A stretch of DNA of 64,000 nt, from contig CAZWKQ010000006.1 in assembly GCA_964634005.1 (NCBI GenBank), positions 62,001 to 126,000 on the forward strand. Direction: 5' to 3'. This DNA comes from CAZWKQ01 sp964634005. Its GTDB lineage: Bacteria > Bacteroidota > Bacteroidia > Bacteroidales > JACABE01. Numbering within the stretch: position 1 is the stretch's first letter; each line of letters opens with the position of its first letter. Positions 45,809 through 55,271 of the stretch are shown in pieces. The notes under the pieces were generated by a model. The model was not told where the DNA came from. It was given only the letters and a program-made list of their open reading frames with translations, and searched no databases. Both the position numbers and the translations under genes were made by a program.

Positions 45809-48082
45809 TTATCCGATATTCCACCTGAGACCACCATAGAACATTCTCCCCATTATAGGACCCCATATCATTGAAGCATCAAAATGTTTACTAAATGGTT
45901 TGTCATAAGCCATTATCGGGTTATGTTGCATATAATCTCCAATATTTTCGCAACCAATGTAAATATCAATATTATTGAATTTCCTTGTTATTTGACCTAA
46001 CATAAAAAGATATGCCGGTGAATAAACATAATAATCGGGATTATCGGGTTGTGAGACAATATTTGGTAATCGGCTTTTACCATTAACTTGAGTGGTAAAA
46101 TCGAACATCCATTTTTCCGACCTTGATGAGTATGATAATGTAAATAATCCTTTGAACTTACTAATATAAGGTTTCTCAAGCTTCCCGACTAAATAATCAG
46201 TTTCAACATCGTTTAGTCTTCCGGCAACAGTAATATTTAGCCTTTTTATAGGTTCAAAAATTATTTCAGCCTGTAAACTGTTTGAATATGACTTTCCGCC
46301 GCTATTATTAAACCCTAAGTTGTAAACATCGATATGATGCGTCATATGATCGATGTCAATCACAACCTGATTTATAAAGTAAGTTCTGTAGTAATCGATA
46401 TTAAATGAGAGTTTTCTTTTATTTTCAAATTCCCAACATTTCGAAAAGCTGACTCCATAATTCCATGCTTCTTCTAAGCCGGGTTTATCAATTAACATTA
46501 ATGTTCTTGAACTTGCCAAAAGTCCTATATTTTCGGCAATTACATTAGTTGAACGATAGCCTTTACCGGCAGAAGCCCTGAAAGTAGTACTATTATTCAT
46601 ATTCCATTTTAAATGAAAACGCGGAGTATAGAAAGTTTTATAATAAGAATTAAAATCTGCTCTTATCCCTAAAATAATAGTAAGTTTATCTGCTAAATCT
46701 GCTGTATATTGAGCAAATACCCCGGGAACCGATTCATTACGATTTAAATAATAAGAAGTATCATAAGTTTTATCACCATTAAGTTTGTTGTATTTCTCCT
46801 CAAAATTATCGTACTGATAACTAAATCCAACGCTATATGAATGATGATGAACAATTTCAGACTGAAAAATAGTGTTTAAGTAAATACCTTTTTGAATACC
46901 TGAGTAATTTGTAAGTCCAAAAAATGCATCCTGATTATGATACAAGGCCGAAGCCTGAATTCCGATACTGGTTTCTTCCATGCCTTTTATCTCAAATCCG
47001 TTTTTTGTAAATACCTGAAAACGTTGGTTTTTGACACCTATACCATATTTTAAAGTATCGTTTAAATTAATCTCTTTATTAAAATCTGTTTGCCCGCCAT
47101 TTCTGTTTTCATTAATAAAATTAACCCCAAAAAGAGAATGATATCCTTCGCCCTCATATGCCCATCGATTGAACAAATTTATCTGGTCAACTTCAGGCTG
47201 GTCCATAAATCCATCATTATTTTTATCCCATTTCTTTCTTAAAATACTTCCATGACCCATCAATAAAGTACTGAGTTTATCATTTACTTTTTGGTTTGCA
47301 AGAAAATTAAGCTCATTTTTCAATTCAGAATTTACGTAATAATTCAAAAATATTGGATATAACATTTTAGTTTTTTTGTATTCAACATTAATTTGACCGG
47401 TAATAGATTCATAGCCATTAATTACCGAAGATGTTCCCTTAGATATTTGTATAGATTCCATCCAGCTGCCAGGAACAAAATTTAAGCCATAAGAAGCGCC
47501 TATCCCTCGCATAAAAGGCATATTTTCGAGCATAAGCTGACTATAAATACCGGCTAATCCCAACAATTGAATTTGTTTTGCACCTGAAACGGCATCTGTG
47601 TAACCTACATCAACTGTTGCCGAATTCTCAAAACTTTCAGACAAATTACAACAAGCTAACTTATGAAGCCCTGCCTGTGTAATAATTTCAGTCTTTATGG
47701 GATTTAATTGTGAAACGTAAATTCCATCCTGCCGTTCTTGAATAAGTACTTCTGAAAGTAATGCGGGAGTTGTTAAAACTATTTTTATCTCCGACTTATT
47801 TTTATCTAATTCAATTGTATCATTCTTATAACCAACGTAGCTAATAACCAGTTTTGCCGGAAATGATACATTTTTTTCAAGAATAAATCTACCATTTTCA
47901 TCTGTTGATGTACCTTTAAGATTTTCTAACCAATAAACATTTGCAAATGGTAATGGATTTTTTTTATTGTCATTATTAAACTCAAATACTGTACCTTTTA
48001 AAATTTCTTGTGAATTAGCATTTTTAAATTGATGAAATACTAATACTAATACAAATATTATAATTTTAAATATTGTTTTCAT
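45809..48082 (-). CDS. TonB-dependent receptor, probably for a metal or metal complex
   Basis: Start at ATG 48082 gives a signal peptide (MKTIFKIIIFVLVLVFHQFK, ending NANSQ). A carboxypeptidase-like domain follows (PLPFANVYWLENLKGTSTDE, FPAKLVISYVGY), then a plug (VDVGYTDAVSGAKQIQLLGL, ENMPFMRGIGASYGLNFVPG) and a ~500-residue beta barrel ending GRMFYGGLRWNIG. The KLACCNLSESFENSATVDV segment at the plug start is typical of a receptor group found next to HYC_CC_PP proteins, as here, and linked to heavy metals. Substrate is inferred from context only. Confidence 0.88.
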   Translation of the reverse strand: MKTIFKIIIFVLVLVFHQFKNANSQEILKGTVFEFNNDNKKNPLPFANVYWLENLKGTSTDENGRFILEKNVSFPAKLVISYVGYKNDTIELDKNKSEIKIVLTTPALLSEVLIQERQDGIYVSQLNPIKTEIITQAGLHKLACCNLSESFENSATVDVGYTDAVSGAKQIQLLGLAGIYSQLMLENMPFMRGIGASYGLNFVPGSWMESIQISKGTSSVINGYESITGQINVEYKKTKMLYPIFLNYYVNSELKNELNFLANQKVNDKLSTLLMGHGSILRKKWDKNNDGFMDQPEVDQINLFNRWAYEGEGYHSLFGVNFINENRNGGQTDFNKEINLNDTLKYGIGVKNQRFQVFTKNGFEIKGMEETSIGIQASALYHNQDAFFGLTNYSGIQKGIYLNTIFQSEIVHHHSYSVGFSYQYDNFEEKYNKLNGDKTYDTSYYLNRNESVPGVFAQYTADLADKLTIILGIRADFNSYYKTFYTPRFHLKWNMNNSTTFRASAGKGYRSTNVIAENIGLLASSRTLMLIDKPGLEEAWNYGVSFSKCWEFENKRKLSFNIDYYRTYFINQVVIDIDHMTHHIDVYNLGFNNSGGKSYSNSLQAEIIFEPIKRLNITVAGRLNDVETDYLVGKLEKPYISKFKGLFTLSYSSRSEKWMFDFTTQVNGKSRLPNIVSQPDNPDYYVYSPAYLFMLGQITRKFNNIDIYIGCENIGDYMQHNPIMAYDKPFSKHFDASMIWGPIMGRMFYGGLRWNIG

Positions 48083-48163
48083 TTGATTCTTAATTTTATT
48101 AATAAAAAAATATAACCGTGTAAAGCAATCTTTACACAACTTTCTAATTATTAATAAATTGAA

Positions 48164-48601
48164 TCAAATTAAAAAAACAGAAATCAGCTTTATAATATCT
48201 TGACCATTAAAAATCTTAGGAGGTCCATGGTTATTAACCAAAAATCCCGAATTTTCAGAAAAAAAATCAGAAAATTTGAATACCATTAATTCGGTTAGTA
48301 TAAAACTGTCGAAAGAAAATATTTCCCTTGATATATTGTATTTATCAACAATTTTTATAAACCCTTTTTTATTACTGCAACAGTGCTTTAGATTTTTATT
48401 GCTCAAACAACTGTGATTTTCAGTGCCGGAACAACAATTGTCTTTTTTCAATTCATGCGAACACTTATAATCACTAACAAATAAATGCAGTTCCGATGTA
48501 TGATTTTCGGAACAATGGTGAATTATAAAGCTTATTCCTGTTGATGAAGCAAGAAAAAGAATTACTAATAAAAAAGTAAAAAATATTGATATTTTTTTCA
48601 T
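48164..48601 (-). CDS. HYC_CC_PP-type Cys/His-rich exported protein
   Basis: The ATG at 48601 is chosen; a GTG directly before it adds one residue. An N-terminal hydrophobic segment (FFTFLLVILFLASSTGISF) is followed by the pattern that defines the family: HHCSEN, KDNCCSG, LKHCCSNKKG and NNHGPPKIF. The Cys and His pairs suggest metal (copper or similar) binding in the periplasm. It is the first gene of a two-gene unit with the TonB-dependent receptor (81 bp apart), supporting a role in metal sensing or delivery. Not experimentally defined to my knowledge. Confidence 0.8.
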   Translation of the reverse strand: MKKISIFFTFLLVILFLASSTGISFIIHHCSENHTSELHLFVSDYKCSHELKKDNCCSGTENHSCLSNKNLKHCCSNKKGFIKIVDKYNISREIFSFDSFILTELMVFKFSDFFSENSGFLVNNHGPPKIFNGQDIIKLISVFLI

Positions 48602-48683
48602 CACTGCAAATATATTTATTAAAAGAGGTTGATATTATTAAAATAATGTTAAACTTTGGCAGAAAAGACTTAAAACTAAACAA

Positions 48684-48713
48684 TTGTCAATTTAGCTAAT
48701 AATATTAACTTTG
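48684..48713 (+). promoter_or_regulatory. Bacteroidota-type promoter of the DEAD-box helicase gene
   Basis: TTG at 48684-48686 and TAACTTTG at 48706-48713, spaced by 19 bp, give an exact match to the promoter form seen before uvrB. The start codon is 18 bp further on. Confidence 0.75.
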
Positions 48714-48730
48714 CATTAAATAGATTTAAA

Positions 48731-49957
48731 ATGCGTTTTGAGCAATATTCAATTTCGGATCAAATAAAAAAAAATCTCCAAGAACTTGGTTTCAAGAAAC
48801 CAACAGATATTCAATATAAAGCAATATCCCCGATTTTAAAAGGAGAAGATGTTTTGGCAATAGCACAAACAGGTACCGGAAAAACAGCGGCATTTACAAT
48901 TCCTGTTTTACACAAACTATTAAAAGACAAGCAGAAAGAAAAATATATAAGATGTATAGTAATGGTTCCAACCCGTGAACTTGCATTGCAAATTTCGGAA
49001 GTTTTCCATCAAATCGGTAAAAATACCAGTATAAAAACTTTTTGCGTTTACGGCGGAATTGAGCAAGATGAACAAATTAATCAGTTAAAAAGCGGAATTG
49101 ATGTTTTAGTCGCTACACCCGGAAGAACTTTCGACCTTATAAATCAAGGATACATTAAACTCGATAGACTTGAAATATTAATAATTGACGAAGCCGACCA
49201 AATGCTCGATAAAGGATTTATTAAGGATATAAAAGATTTATTAAAATTTATTCCCAAAAAGCGACAAACTCTTTTTTTCTCGGCAACGATAGATTCCGAT
49301 ATTAAGAAATTAGCATATTCGCTGGTAAACAATCCCATCAGAATACAAATATCGCCCGAAAATCCGGTTTCAAAAAATGTAGATCATTCTGTTGTTTTTG
49401 TTGATAAAGACGATAAACGTTTTTTCCTTGAACGAGTAATTACCGATAATCCTGAAAAAAAGATACTGGTATTTGTAAGGACAAAAATACGAGCAGAAAG
49501 AGTTTGCAATGCAATGGCACGAATAGGAATTGAAGCTAAAACACTACACGGAGATAAAAATCAAAAAGAACGACAATATGTTTTAAAACAATTCAAAAAC
49601 GGCGAAATTAAAGTTCTTATTGCCACCGATGTGAGTTCAAGAGGTATTGATATCCCTGAAGTAGAGTATGTTGTAAATTACGACTTACCTGAATTTCCTG
49701 AAAATTATGTACACAGAGTAGGACGAACAGGCAGAGGAAACAAAAAAGGTATAGCATTCTCTTTTTGCAGCATGGAAGAGAAAAACCTTTTAATTAATAT
49801 TGAAAACTACATAGGCAAGAAAATAAGCGTTATTAAGCTGGATAAAGAAATCTACTCTGAAATTATCGACTTTTCTGAACAAGCTGAGTCTGACTGGAAA
49901 ACATTAATTAAAAATTATGAACAGGAAATAATGAAAAAAAAGAAGAATAAAAAATGA
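48731..49957 (+). CDS. DEAD-box ATP-dependent RNA helicase
   Basis: The 408-residue helicase has the full motif set: Q motif (FKKPTDIQYKAISPILKGED), motif I AQTGTGKTAAFT, Ib VATPGRT, II IIDEADQML, III FFSATID, IV-V VLIATDVSSRGIDIPEV and VI HRVGRTGRGNKKG. A short basic tail (KKKKNKK) may bind RNA. This is the RhlE-like group with roles in ribosome assembly or RNA turnover. The stop overlaps the start of the tungstate-binding gene by 4 bp (ATGA), an unusual coupling of unrelated functions. Confidence 0.94.
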   Translation: MRFEQYSISDQIKKNLQELGFKKPTDIQYKAISPILKGEDVLAIAQTGTGKTAAFTIPVLHKLLKDKQKEKYIRCIVMVPTRELALQISEVFHQIGKNTSIKTFCVYGGIEQDEQINQLKSGIDVLVATPGRTFDLINQGYIKLDRLEILIIDEADQMLDKGFIKDIKDLLKFIPKKRQTLFFSATIDSDIKKLAYSLVNNPIRIQISPENPVSKNVDHSVVFVDKDDKRFFLERVITDNPEKKILVFVRTKIRAERVCNAMARIGIEAKTLHGDKNQKERQYVLKQFKNGEIKVLIATDVSSRGIDIPEVEYVVNYDLPEFPENYVHRVGRTGRGNKKGIAFSFCSMEEKNLLINIENYIGKKISVIKLDKEIYSEIIDFSEQAESDWKTLIKNYEQEIMKKKKNKK

Positions 49958-50913
49958 GAACCCTACTATTACTTATTATAACTATATTATTATCAGCTTG
50001 TAATATAAAAAATAATAACGATAATCATGAAAAACCTATTGAAAAACTTTCAATTTTTCATGCAGGAAGTTTATCAAAGCCGTTGAAAGAAATTTCAGAT
50101 TCTTTTCAAAAATTATATCCAAATATAAAAATACTTCGAGAATCTGCCGGTAGTTTGGAATGTATCAGAAAAATTACTGATTTGAATAAAGATTGCGATG
50201 TTCTGATTTTGTCAGACTTCTATCTGATAGAAAAACTTATGTATCCTAATTACGCCAAATGGAGTTTACCTTTTGCCACCAATGAAATTGTTATTGCTTT
50301 TTTACCTGATAATAAAAAAACAACAGATATAAACAGCAACAATTGGATGGATATAATGTTATCGGAAAAAGTTCGTTTTGCACGTTCCGACCCAAATGCT
50401 GATCCGTGCGGGTATAGAACATTATTATTATGGAAACTCGCCGAAAAATACTACAAAAAGCCTCAATTATTCAATAAACTGAGTCAAAAAAACTTGAATT
50501 TTATTCGTCCTAAAGAAGTAGATTTACTTGCTTTATTGGAAAGTAGAAGCGTTGATTACATTTTTATATATCGCTCTGTTGCAATTCAACATAATTTAAA
50601 ATTCATCTCTCTGCCTGATAATATAAACTTAGGGAATCCGCAATACGAAAATGAATATAACAATGTTAATGTTGAAGTAAAAGGGAAAAAACCTGATGAA
50701 AACGTTACTATAAATGGTCAAAGCATACTTTACGGACTAACAATTCCAATAAAGGCGAAAAATAATGAAACTGCCGAAAAATTTGTTAATTTCATCTTGT
50801 TTGAAAGTAAAGAAATTTTAAAAAGAAACGGACAATCACCCGTTGAAAATATTGAAAAATATGTTAATAATGAAAACTCGAAAATATTAATGAATCATTC
50901 AGGAGCAAAATGA
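49954..50913 (+). CDS. wtpA: Tungstate/molybdate ABC transporter substrate-binding lipoprotein (WtpA-like)
   Basis: A lipoprotein signal (MRTLLLLIITILLSAC, Cys at residue 16) tethers it in the periplasm. The family's oxyanion-binding sequence follows: LSIFHAGSLSKPLKEISDSF, ESAGSLECIRKITDL, DVLILSDFYLIEKLM and RFARSDPNADPCGYRTLL, as in WtpA/ModA of archaea and anaerobes. It captures tungstate or molybdate for the permease and ATPase that follow. It overlaps both neighbours by 4 bp, so the unit is translationally coupled. Confidence 0.9.
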   Translation: MRTLLLLIITILLSACNIKNNNDNHEKPIEKLSIFHAGSLSKPLKEISDSFQKLYPNIKILRESAGSLECIRKITDLNKDCDVLILSDFYLIEKLMYPNYAKWSLPFATNEIVIAFLPDNKKTTDINSNNWMDIMLSEKVRFARSDPNADPCGYRTLLLWKLAEKYYKKPQLFNKLSQKNLNFIRPKEVDLLALLESRSVDYIFIYRSVAIQHNLKFISLPDNINLGNPQYENEYNNVNVEVKGKKPDENVTINGQSILYGLTIPIKAKNNETAEKFVNFILFESKEILKRNGQSPVENIEKYVNNENSKILMNHSGAK

Positions 50914-51695
50914 GAATTCAATTTAAATATATTATTCAAATTGCATCGGTATTGATGTTGCTGTTTATTGTTGCCCCAATGCTTGGATTAATTTTTACGG
51001 TTAAGTTTCCTGCAATGTATGAAACCATAAAGGACAAAGAAGTTATCAATAGCATTCGATTAACAATATTAATATCTTTAATAGCTACCCTATTAAGTTC
51101 AATAGGGGCAATACCTCTCGCTTATTTATTAGCGAGAAAAAATTTTATATTCAAAAAATTTGTTTTAGGAATTATCGATTTACCGATAGTAATACCACAT
51201 TCAGCCGCAGGAATTGCAATACTCGGAGTATTATCAAGAGATAGTTTACTTGGAGAATTTGCCTCAAAATTAGGTATTGATTTTATCGGAAATCCTATCG
51301 GAATTGGAATTGCTATGGCTTTTGTAAGTGTACCTTTTTTAATCAATTCTGCAAAAGACGGTTTTATTTCTGTACCATTAGAATACGAAAAAATGGCTCA
51401 AAATCTTGGAGCATCCCCTTTAAAAGTATTCTTCAGCGTTTCATTACCTCTTGCAAAGCGAAACATATTTTCAGGTCTTATTATGATGTTTTCGCGTGGT
51501 TTAAGCGAATTTGGAGCCGTAGTAATAATAGCTTATTACCCAATGGTTACACCAGTATTGATATTCGACAGATTTAACAACTTCGGTTTGCAATATGCCA
51601 AACCCGCAGCACTTTTATTTATCGTTGTTACTTTATTACTTTTCATTTTTTTAAGATACTTATCAAATAAGGGGTTAAATGCTGAAAATAAATAA
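50910..51695 (+). CDS. wtpB: Tungstate/molybdate ABC transporter permease (WtpB/ModB-like)
   Basis: The 261-residue inner-membrane protein has about six helices and a BPD_transp_1 core, with the coupling-helix EAA motif (EYEKMAQNLGASPLKVFFSV, then LPLAKRNIFSGLIM). FNNFGLQYAKPAALLFIVV and the RGLSEFGAVVIIAYYP segment are typical of ModB/WtpB. It starts at ATG 50910, inside the end of the binding-protein gene, and its end overlaps the ATPase gene by 17 bp. Confidence 0.9.
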   Translation: MRIQFKYIIQIASVLMLLFIVAPMLGLIFTVKFPAMYETIKDKEVINSIRLTILISLIATLLSSIGAIPLAYLLARKNFIFKKFVLGIIDLPIVIPHSAAGIAILGVLSRDSLLGEFASKLGIDFIGNPIGIGIAMAFVSVPFLINSAKDGFISVPLEYEKMAQNLGASPLKVFFSVSLPLAKRNIFSGLIMMFSRGLSEFGAVVIIAYYPMVTPVLIFDRFNNFGLQYAKPAALLFIVVTLLLFIFLRYLSNKGLNAENK

Positions 51696-52737
51696 CTTAA
51701 ATATAACCTTTAATAATTTTCAACTTAATAATATTTCTTTAAATATTAGCAAAGGCTCTTACTTTGTACTTCTTGGAAACTCCGGAGCAGGTAAATCGTT
51801 GTTACTCAAAGCTATTTCAGGATTTGAGAAGATATGCAGCGGCGAAATAATTTTAAATAATACAGATATTACTCATCATGAAATTCATAAAAGAAAAATC
51901 GGGTACCTGATGCAAGATTATTTAATTTTTCCGCATCTATCTGTATTCGATAACATTGCATATTCATTGAAAATCAAAAATTCGGATAAAAATAAAATAA
52001 AAAACTCTGTTGAAAAATGGGCAGCAGAATTCGATATTTCAGATTTGCTAGGTAGGTCAATCAAAGGATTATCAGGCGGTGAGAAACAAAGAATAGCATT
52101 AGCAAGAACTATGGTTTCGGAACCTGAATTAATATTGCTCGATGAACCCTTATCGTCTATAGACGTGCAACTAAAAGATCAAATAAGAGCTTTGCTAAGG
52201 AAAATAAACCGAATGGGAGTTACGGTTTTTCACGTTACACACGATTTAAATGAAGCTGTTTGCCTTGCTGATAAAATTGGGGTATTAAATGAAGGTTTTT
52301 TAATTTTTACAGGAACTACCGAAGAGTTATTCAACAACCCCAAGCACCCGTTTATTGCCCGTTTTATTGGAATCAAAAATTATTTTAAAGCCACTTTGAA
52401 TAGAAATATTGATAATGATATATGTAAAGTAATACTATCATCGGGAAAAGAAATATCAATTGCCACCGAAAGTCCTAATGGTAAAGGCTTTTTTCTATTA
52501 CCTTCAGATGAAATAATTCTTTCATTGGAAAAAGTGGATAGCAGTGCAAGCAATTGCTTTAACGGAAAGATTGTAGATATTATACCATTAATTAGAGGGG
52601 TTGATATTGTAGTCGATTGCGGTGAAAAATATCATGTAAGTATTACAAATAAATCTAAAGAGAAGCTCAATTTACATATAGGGCAAAATGTATATATTTC
52701 GTGGAAGGCTCTCTCTGGAAAATTTATCTCTGAATAG
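51679..52737 (+). CDS. wtpC: Tungstate/molybdate ABC transporter ATPase (WtpC/ModC-like)
   Basis: The 352-residue protein has Walker A (LLGNSGAGKSLLLKA), the Q loop in IGYLMQDYLIFPHLSVFDNI, signature LSGGEKQRIALARTM, Walker B ELILLDEPLSSID and the switch His in FHVTHDLNEAV. A C-terminal ~110-residue TOBE/OB-type domain (GKIVDIIPLIRGVDIVVDCG) is where ModC-type proteins sense oxyanion. It completes a WtpABC transporter that would feed the molybdenum/tungsten cofactor enzymes suggested by the MOSC-MogA gene nearby. Confidence 0.9.
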   Translation: MLKINNLNITFNNFQLNNISLNISKGSYFVLLGNSGAGKSLLLKAISGFEKICSGEIILNNTDITHHEIHKRKIGYLMQDYLIFPHLSVFDNIAYSLKIKNSDKNKIKNSVEKWAAEFDISDLLGRSIKGLSGGEKQRIALARTMVSEPELILLDEPLSSIDVQLKDQIRALLRKINRMGVTVFHVTHDLNEAVCLADKIGVLNEGFLIFTGTTEELFNNPKHPFIARFIGIKNYFKATLNRNIDNDICKVILSSGKEISIATESPNGKGFFLLPSDEIILSLEKVDSSASNCFNGKIVDIIPLIRGVDIVVDCGEKYHVSITNKSKEKLNLHIGQNVYISWKALSGKFISE

Positions 52738-52748
52738 GATTCTAAACT

Positions 52749-54062
52749 TTATCTATTCTTTTTTATCAATGATTTTATAGGATTGAAAAGCCTGTTAATA
52801 AGTCTTATATCATCGGTAATAATTTCTGCGGTTCCCTGCATCTCACTACTTACAGGGATTTGAAAATTATAATTTGTCTTAAGCTCCTTATTTAATTCAA
52901 TTTCAACAGTATAAAAATTTTCATAGGGGACTGATGATATATTAGAAATTTTACCTGCTAAACTACCATACTCCATATAAGGATATCCTGCAAGCTGAAT
53001 ATTAACCTTTTGTCCGATTTTAACTTTCCCTATTCCATCGGGCTTTAAATTTGCTTTACAAACAATCTCTCCTTTTTTTAAAGGAACTATTGTTAGAACC
53101 TTCTCCCCTTCCTTAACAAATTGGCTTACAGTCCAATATTTTGTAAAAGAAACTATGCCATCGGTTTCTGAAATAAGAATATACTTTTGTTTCCAAGTAT
53201 TTAATTTATTACTTAACAATTCATAAGCCTGATTGTATTCTTGCCATATTTTTTTACTTTGTTCCTGATATTGAAGTTGTAAATCGAGTATTTGTTGTTG
53301 AACTTGAGATAACTGGAGTTGAATATTCGACATATTGCTTTTAAGAACTTCAAAAGAATATTTTTTTTGCAAGTAAACGCTTTCTGATTTTTCGTAATCA
53401 TTTGTAGAAATTACTTTAGAGGAAAAAAGCGTTGAATCTCTTTGAAATTGCTTATAAGCTATAATTAAATCATTTTCAAGTATCTTTTGCTGAGATAAGT
53501 TTCTGTTTATGTTGGTTTTAATAATTTCGTACTGGGATTGAAGTGATTTAATTTTCTTATAGTAATAATTCAATGCATTGAAGTTTTTTATTTCATTTAA
53601 TGATTTAATAAAATCAGAATAAGCATCCTGAATCTCCCCGAGTTTATAATATCCCGCAAAGGTAATTGTATCGATAATATTGTTTATTTCAATTTGTTCT
53701 TTAGAAGGAGAAATTGATAACAATCTTTCGCTAAGGTTAATAACTTCGTTATGGTCGGCATTGCTTTCAAACAAAACAATAGGAGTAGAAGCAGAAACAG
53801 TATCATTATTCTTTTTTAACATAGCGATAATTTTTCCGGAAGTTTTAGCAATAATGTTTTGAGGAATGTTTTCGGAAGTAATGATAACCGGAGCAGTAAT
53901 AATGTCGGGATACTTAAAAAACCAACTACCTGCAACAATAACTAAAATTACGGTAAAAATTACCGAAATACCGTATCTGATAATTTTATTCGGTGCTTTT
54001 TCTAAAATATCTTCAATTTCTTCGCTTCTTATTTCAGGGGAAACGTTATTTTCGTTTTCCAT
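52749..54062 (-). CDS. HlyD-family membrane fusion protein, orphan
   Basis: The 437-residue protein has one N-terminal membrane helix (residues ~29-49, ISVIFTVILVIVAGSWFFKY), a biotinyl-lipoyl-like half (NIIAKTSGKIIAMLKKNNDT), a long coiled-coil hairpin (~125-270) and the returning beta-barrel half (ILISETDGIVSFTKYWTVSQ). It resembles adaptors of type I secretion/bacteriocin exporters. No peptidase-containing ABC transporter, TolC or peptide gene is beside it, so it may serve a transporter elsewhere. It lies 11 bp downstream of the MOSC-MogA gene on the same strand. Confidence 0.85.
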   Translation of the reverse strand: MENENNVSPEIRSEEIEDILEKAPNKIIRYGISVIFTVILVIVAGSWFFKYPDIITAPVIITSENIPQNIIAKTSGKIIAMLKKNNDTVSASTPIVLFESNADHNEVINLSERLLSISPSKEQIEINNIIDTITFAGYYKLGEIQDAYSDFIKSLNEIKNFNALNYYYKKIKSLQSQYEIIKTNINRNLSQQKILENDLIIAYKQFQRDSTLFSSKVISTNDYEKSESVYLQKKYSFEVLKSNMSNIQLQLSQVQQQILDLQLQYQEQSKKIWQEYNQAYELLSNKLNTWKQKYILISETDGIVSFTKYWTVSQFVKEGEKVLTIVPLKKGEIVCKANLKPDGIGKVKIGQKVNIQLAGYPYMEYGSLAGKISNISSVPYENFYTVEIELNKELKTNYNFQIPVSSEMQGTAEIITDDIRLINRLFNPIKSLIKKNR

Positions 54063-54073
54063 AAATTCAATAT

Positions 54074-55006
54074 TTAATGAGCATCGATACTATGTTGCAT
54101 TAATATTAAATGTTCAAGGGTTTTTAATATTTCTTCCATATATTCGTTAACTGCCCTTAAACTACCCGGAAGAGTATAAACCAAAGTTTTATCGATAATT
54201 CCGGCAATACTTCTGCTTAACAAAGCTGCAGGCTTATTTTGCCCGTATTTCCATCTAATCATCTCCATAATTCCCGGAATCTCTTTGTCTAAAAGTGGTT
54301 TTACAACATCCGGAGTAATATCCCTTGGTCCTATACCGGTACCGCCTGTGGTTACGATTATATCTGCCCCTTCACTAACCGCATTTTGTATTTCACTCTC
54401 TAACAGCATAACTTCATCGGGAATTACTTTATAATTAAATGTTACAATTTGTTCTTTTTTAGTAAAATAATCATCGAAAATTTCCTTAATTCTTTTACCG
54501 CTTCTATCTTCGTATTCGCCTGAACTTGCTCTATCGCTCAATGTAAGAATTAGAACCTTGTATATTTTAGGATAATAAAACAATTCATCCCCTACTTTCA
54601 AACTACCTTCTTTCACAACACGGGCAAAAATCCCTTCTTTTGGCATCACACAATTACCAACTTCTCTAAATATCGAACAAGAATCCCCATGACATTCTTT
54701 GCCTATTTGTGTAATTTCCAAAACTATATTATCATTTTTAAGAATATCAAGAGGATGTGTTTTATATAATTCAATTCCTTCAGTTGTAATATTTTCGGCA
54801 AACTCTCCAAATTCAATTTTCCTTTTTGCTTTATGTTCAAATTTTTGTATGCTTTCGCTCCCTAAAAGGCTTATTTGACGATGCCAACTCCCTGAATGTG
54901 CATCCTGTAAAACCCCTTTTTTTGATAAAAAAACTTCACTTACAGGTTTTTTAACAGTACCTTTCTTTTCTGATATGTTTACGGATAATACCTTGACTTT
55001 ATTCAT
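54074..55006 (-). CDS. MOSC domain-MogA/MoaB fusion, molybdenum/tungsten cofactor biosynthesis
   Basis: Residues ~1-145 form a MOSC domain (KKGVLQDAHSGSWHRQISLL, AENITTEGIEL, IGKECHGDSCSIF with the reactive Cys, VMPKEGIFARVVKEG). Residues ~150-310 form a MogA/MoaB domain that adenylylates molybdopterin: VLILTLSDRASSGEYEDRSG, TTGGTGIGPRDITPDVVKPL and AGIIDKTLVYTLPGS. The fusion is known from other anaerobes. With the tungstate transporter upstream on the other strand, it places cofactor synthesis in this area. A -7-like TAAATTTG (minus, 55027-55034) lies before it. Confidence 0.9.
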   Translation of the reverse strand: MNKVKVLSVNISEKKGTVKKPVSEVFLSKKGVLQDAHSGSWHRQISLLGSESIQKFEHKAKRKIEFGEFAENITTEGIELYKTHPLDILKNDNIVLEITQIGKECHGDSCSIFREVGNCVMPKEGIFARVVKEGSLKVGDELFYYPKIYKVLILTLSDRASSGEYEDRSGKRIKEIFDDYFTKKEQIVTFNYKVIPDEVMLLESEIQNAVSEGADIIVTTGGTGIGPRDITPDVVKPLLDKEIPGIMEMIRWKYGQNKPAALLSRSIAGIIDKTLVYTLPGSLRAVNEYMEEILKTLEHLILMQHSIDAH

Positions 55007-55105
55007 ACTCCCTAATAGTGTTTTTGCAAATTTACACTATTTTTATTCATACTAACATTTACATTATTAAAAGAAATTTTTCTGATTTCAATAAATAACC
55101 CCAAA

Positions 55106-55271
55106 TTATTCAATAAAAATTTTCTTTATTGAATAATCGAATAAGAAAATATAGTGTTTTAAGAAATTCTACTTCGTAAGAATACCTTAAAACCCAAAAT
55201 TTTCTAAATCGGGGTTATCCCAATTAATTGTCATTAGTTCACTTCGTTTCTATTGACAATTTTGGGATAAC
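55106..55271. repeat. Cluster of three strong hairpins in a gene-free interval
   Basis: Hairpin 1: a perfect 12-bp stem at 55106-55117 and 55125-55136 (7-nt loop). Hairpin 2: 8 bp (55156-55163 with 55186-55193) plus 5 bp (55166-55170 with 55179-55183). Hairpin 3: 10 bp plus 8 bp (55214-55223 with 55262-55271, and 55226-55233 with 55254-55261, loop of 20). ACTTCGT occurs in the loops of hairpins 2 and 3. The GC-poor stems are not followed by ordinary T runs. The block could be a dispersed mobile-type repeat (MITE-like) or a structured RNA element. No ORF lies inside. Confidence 0.65.
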
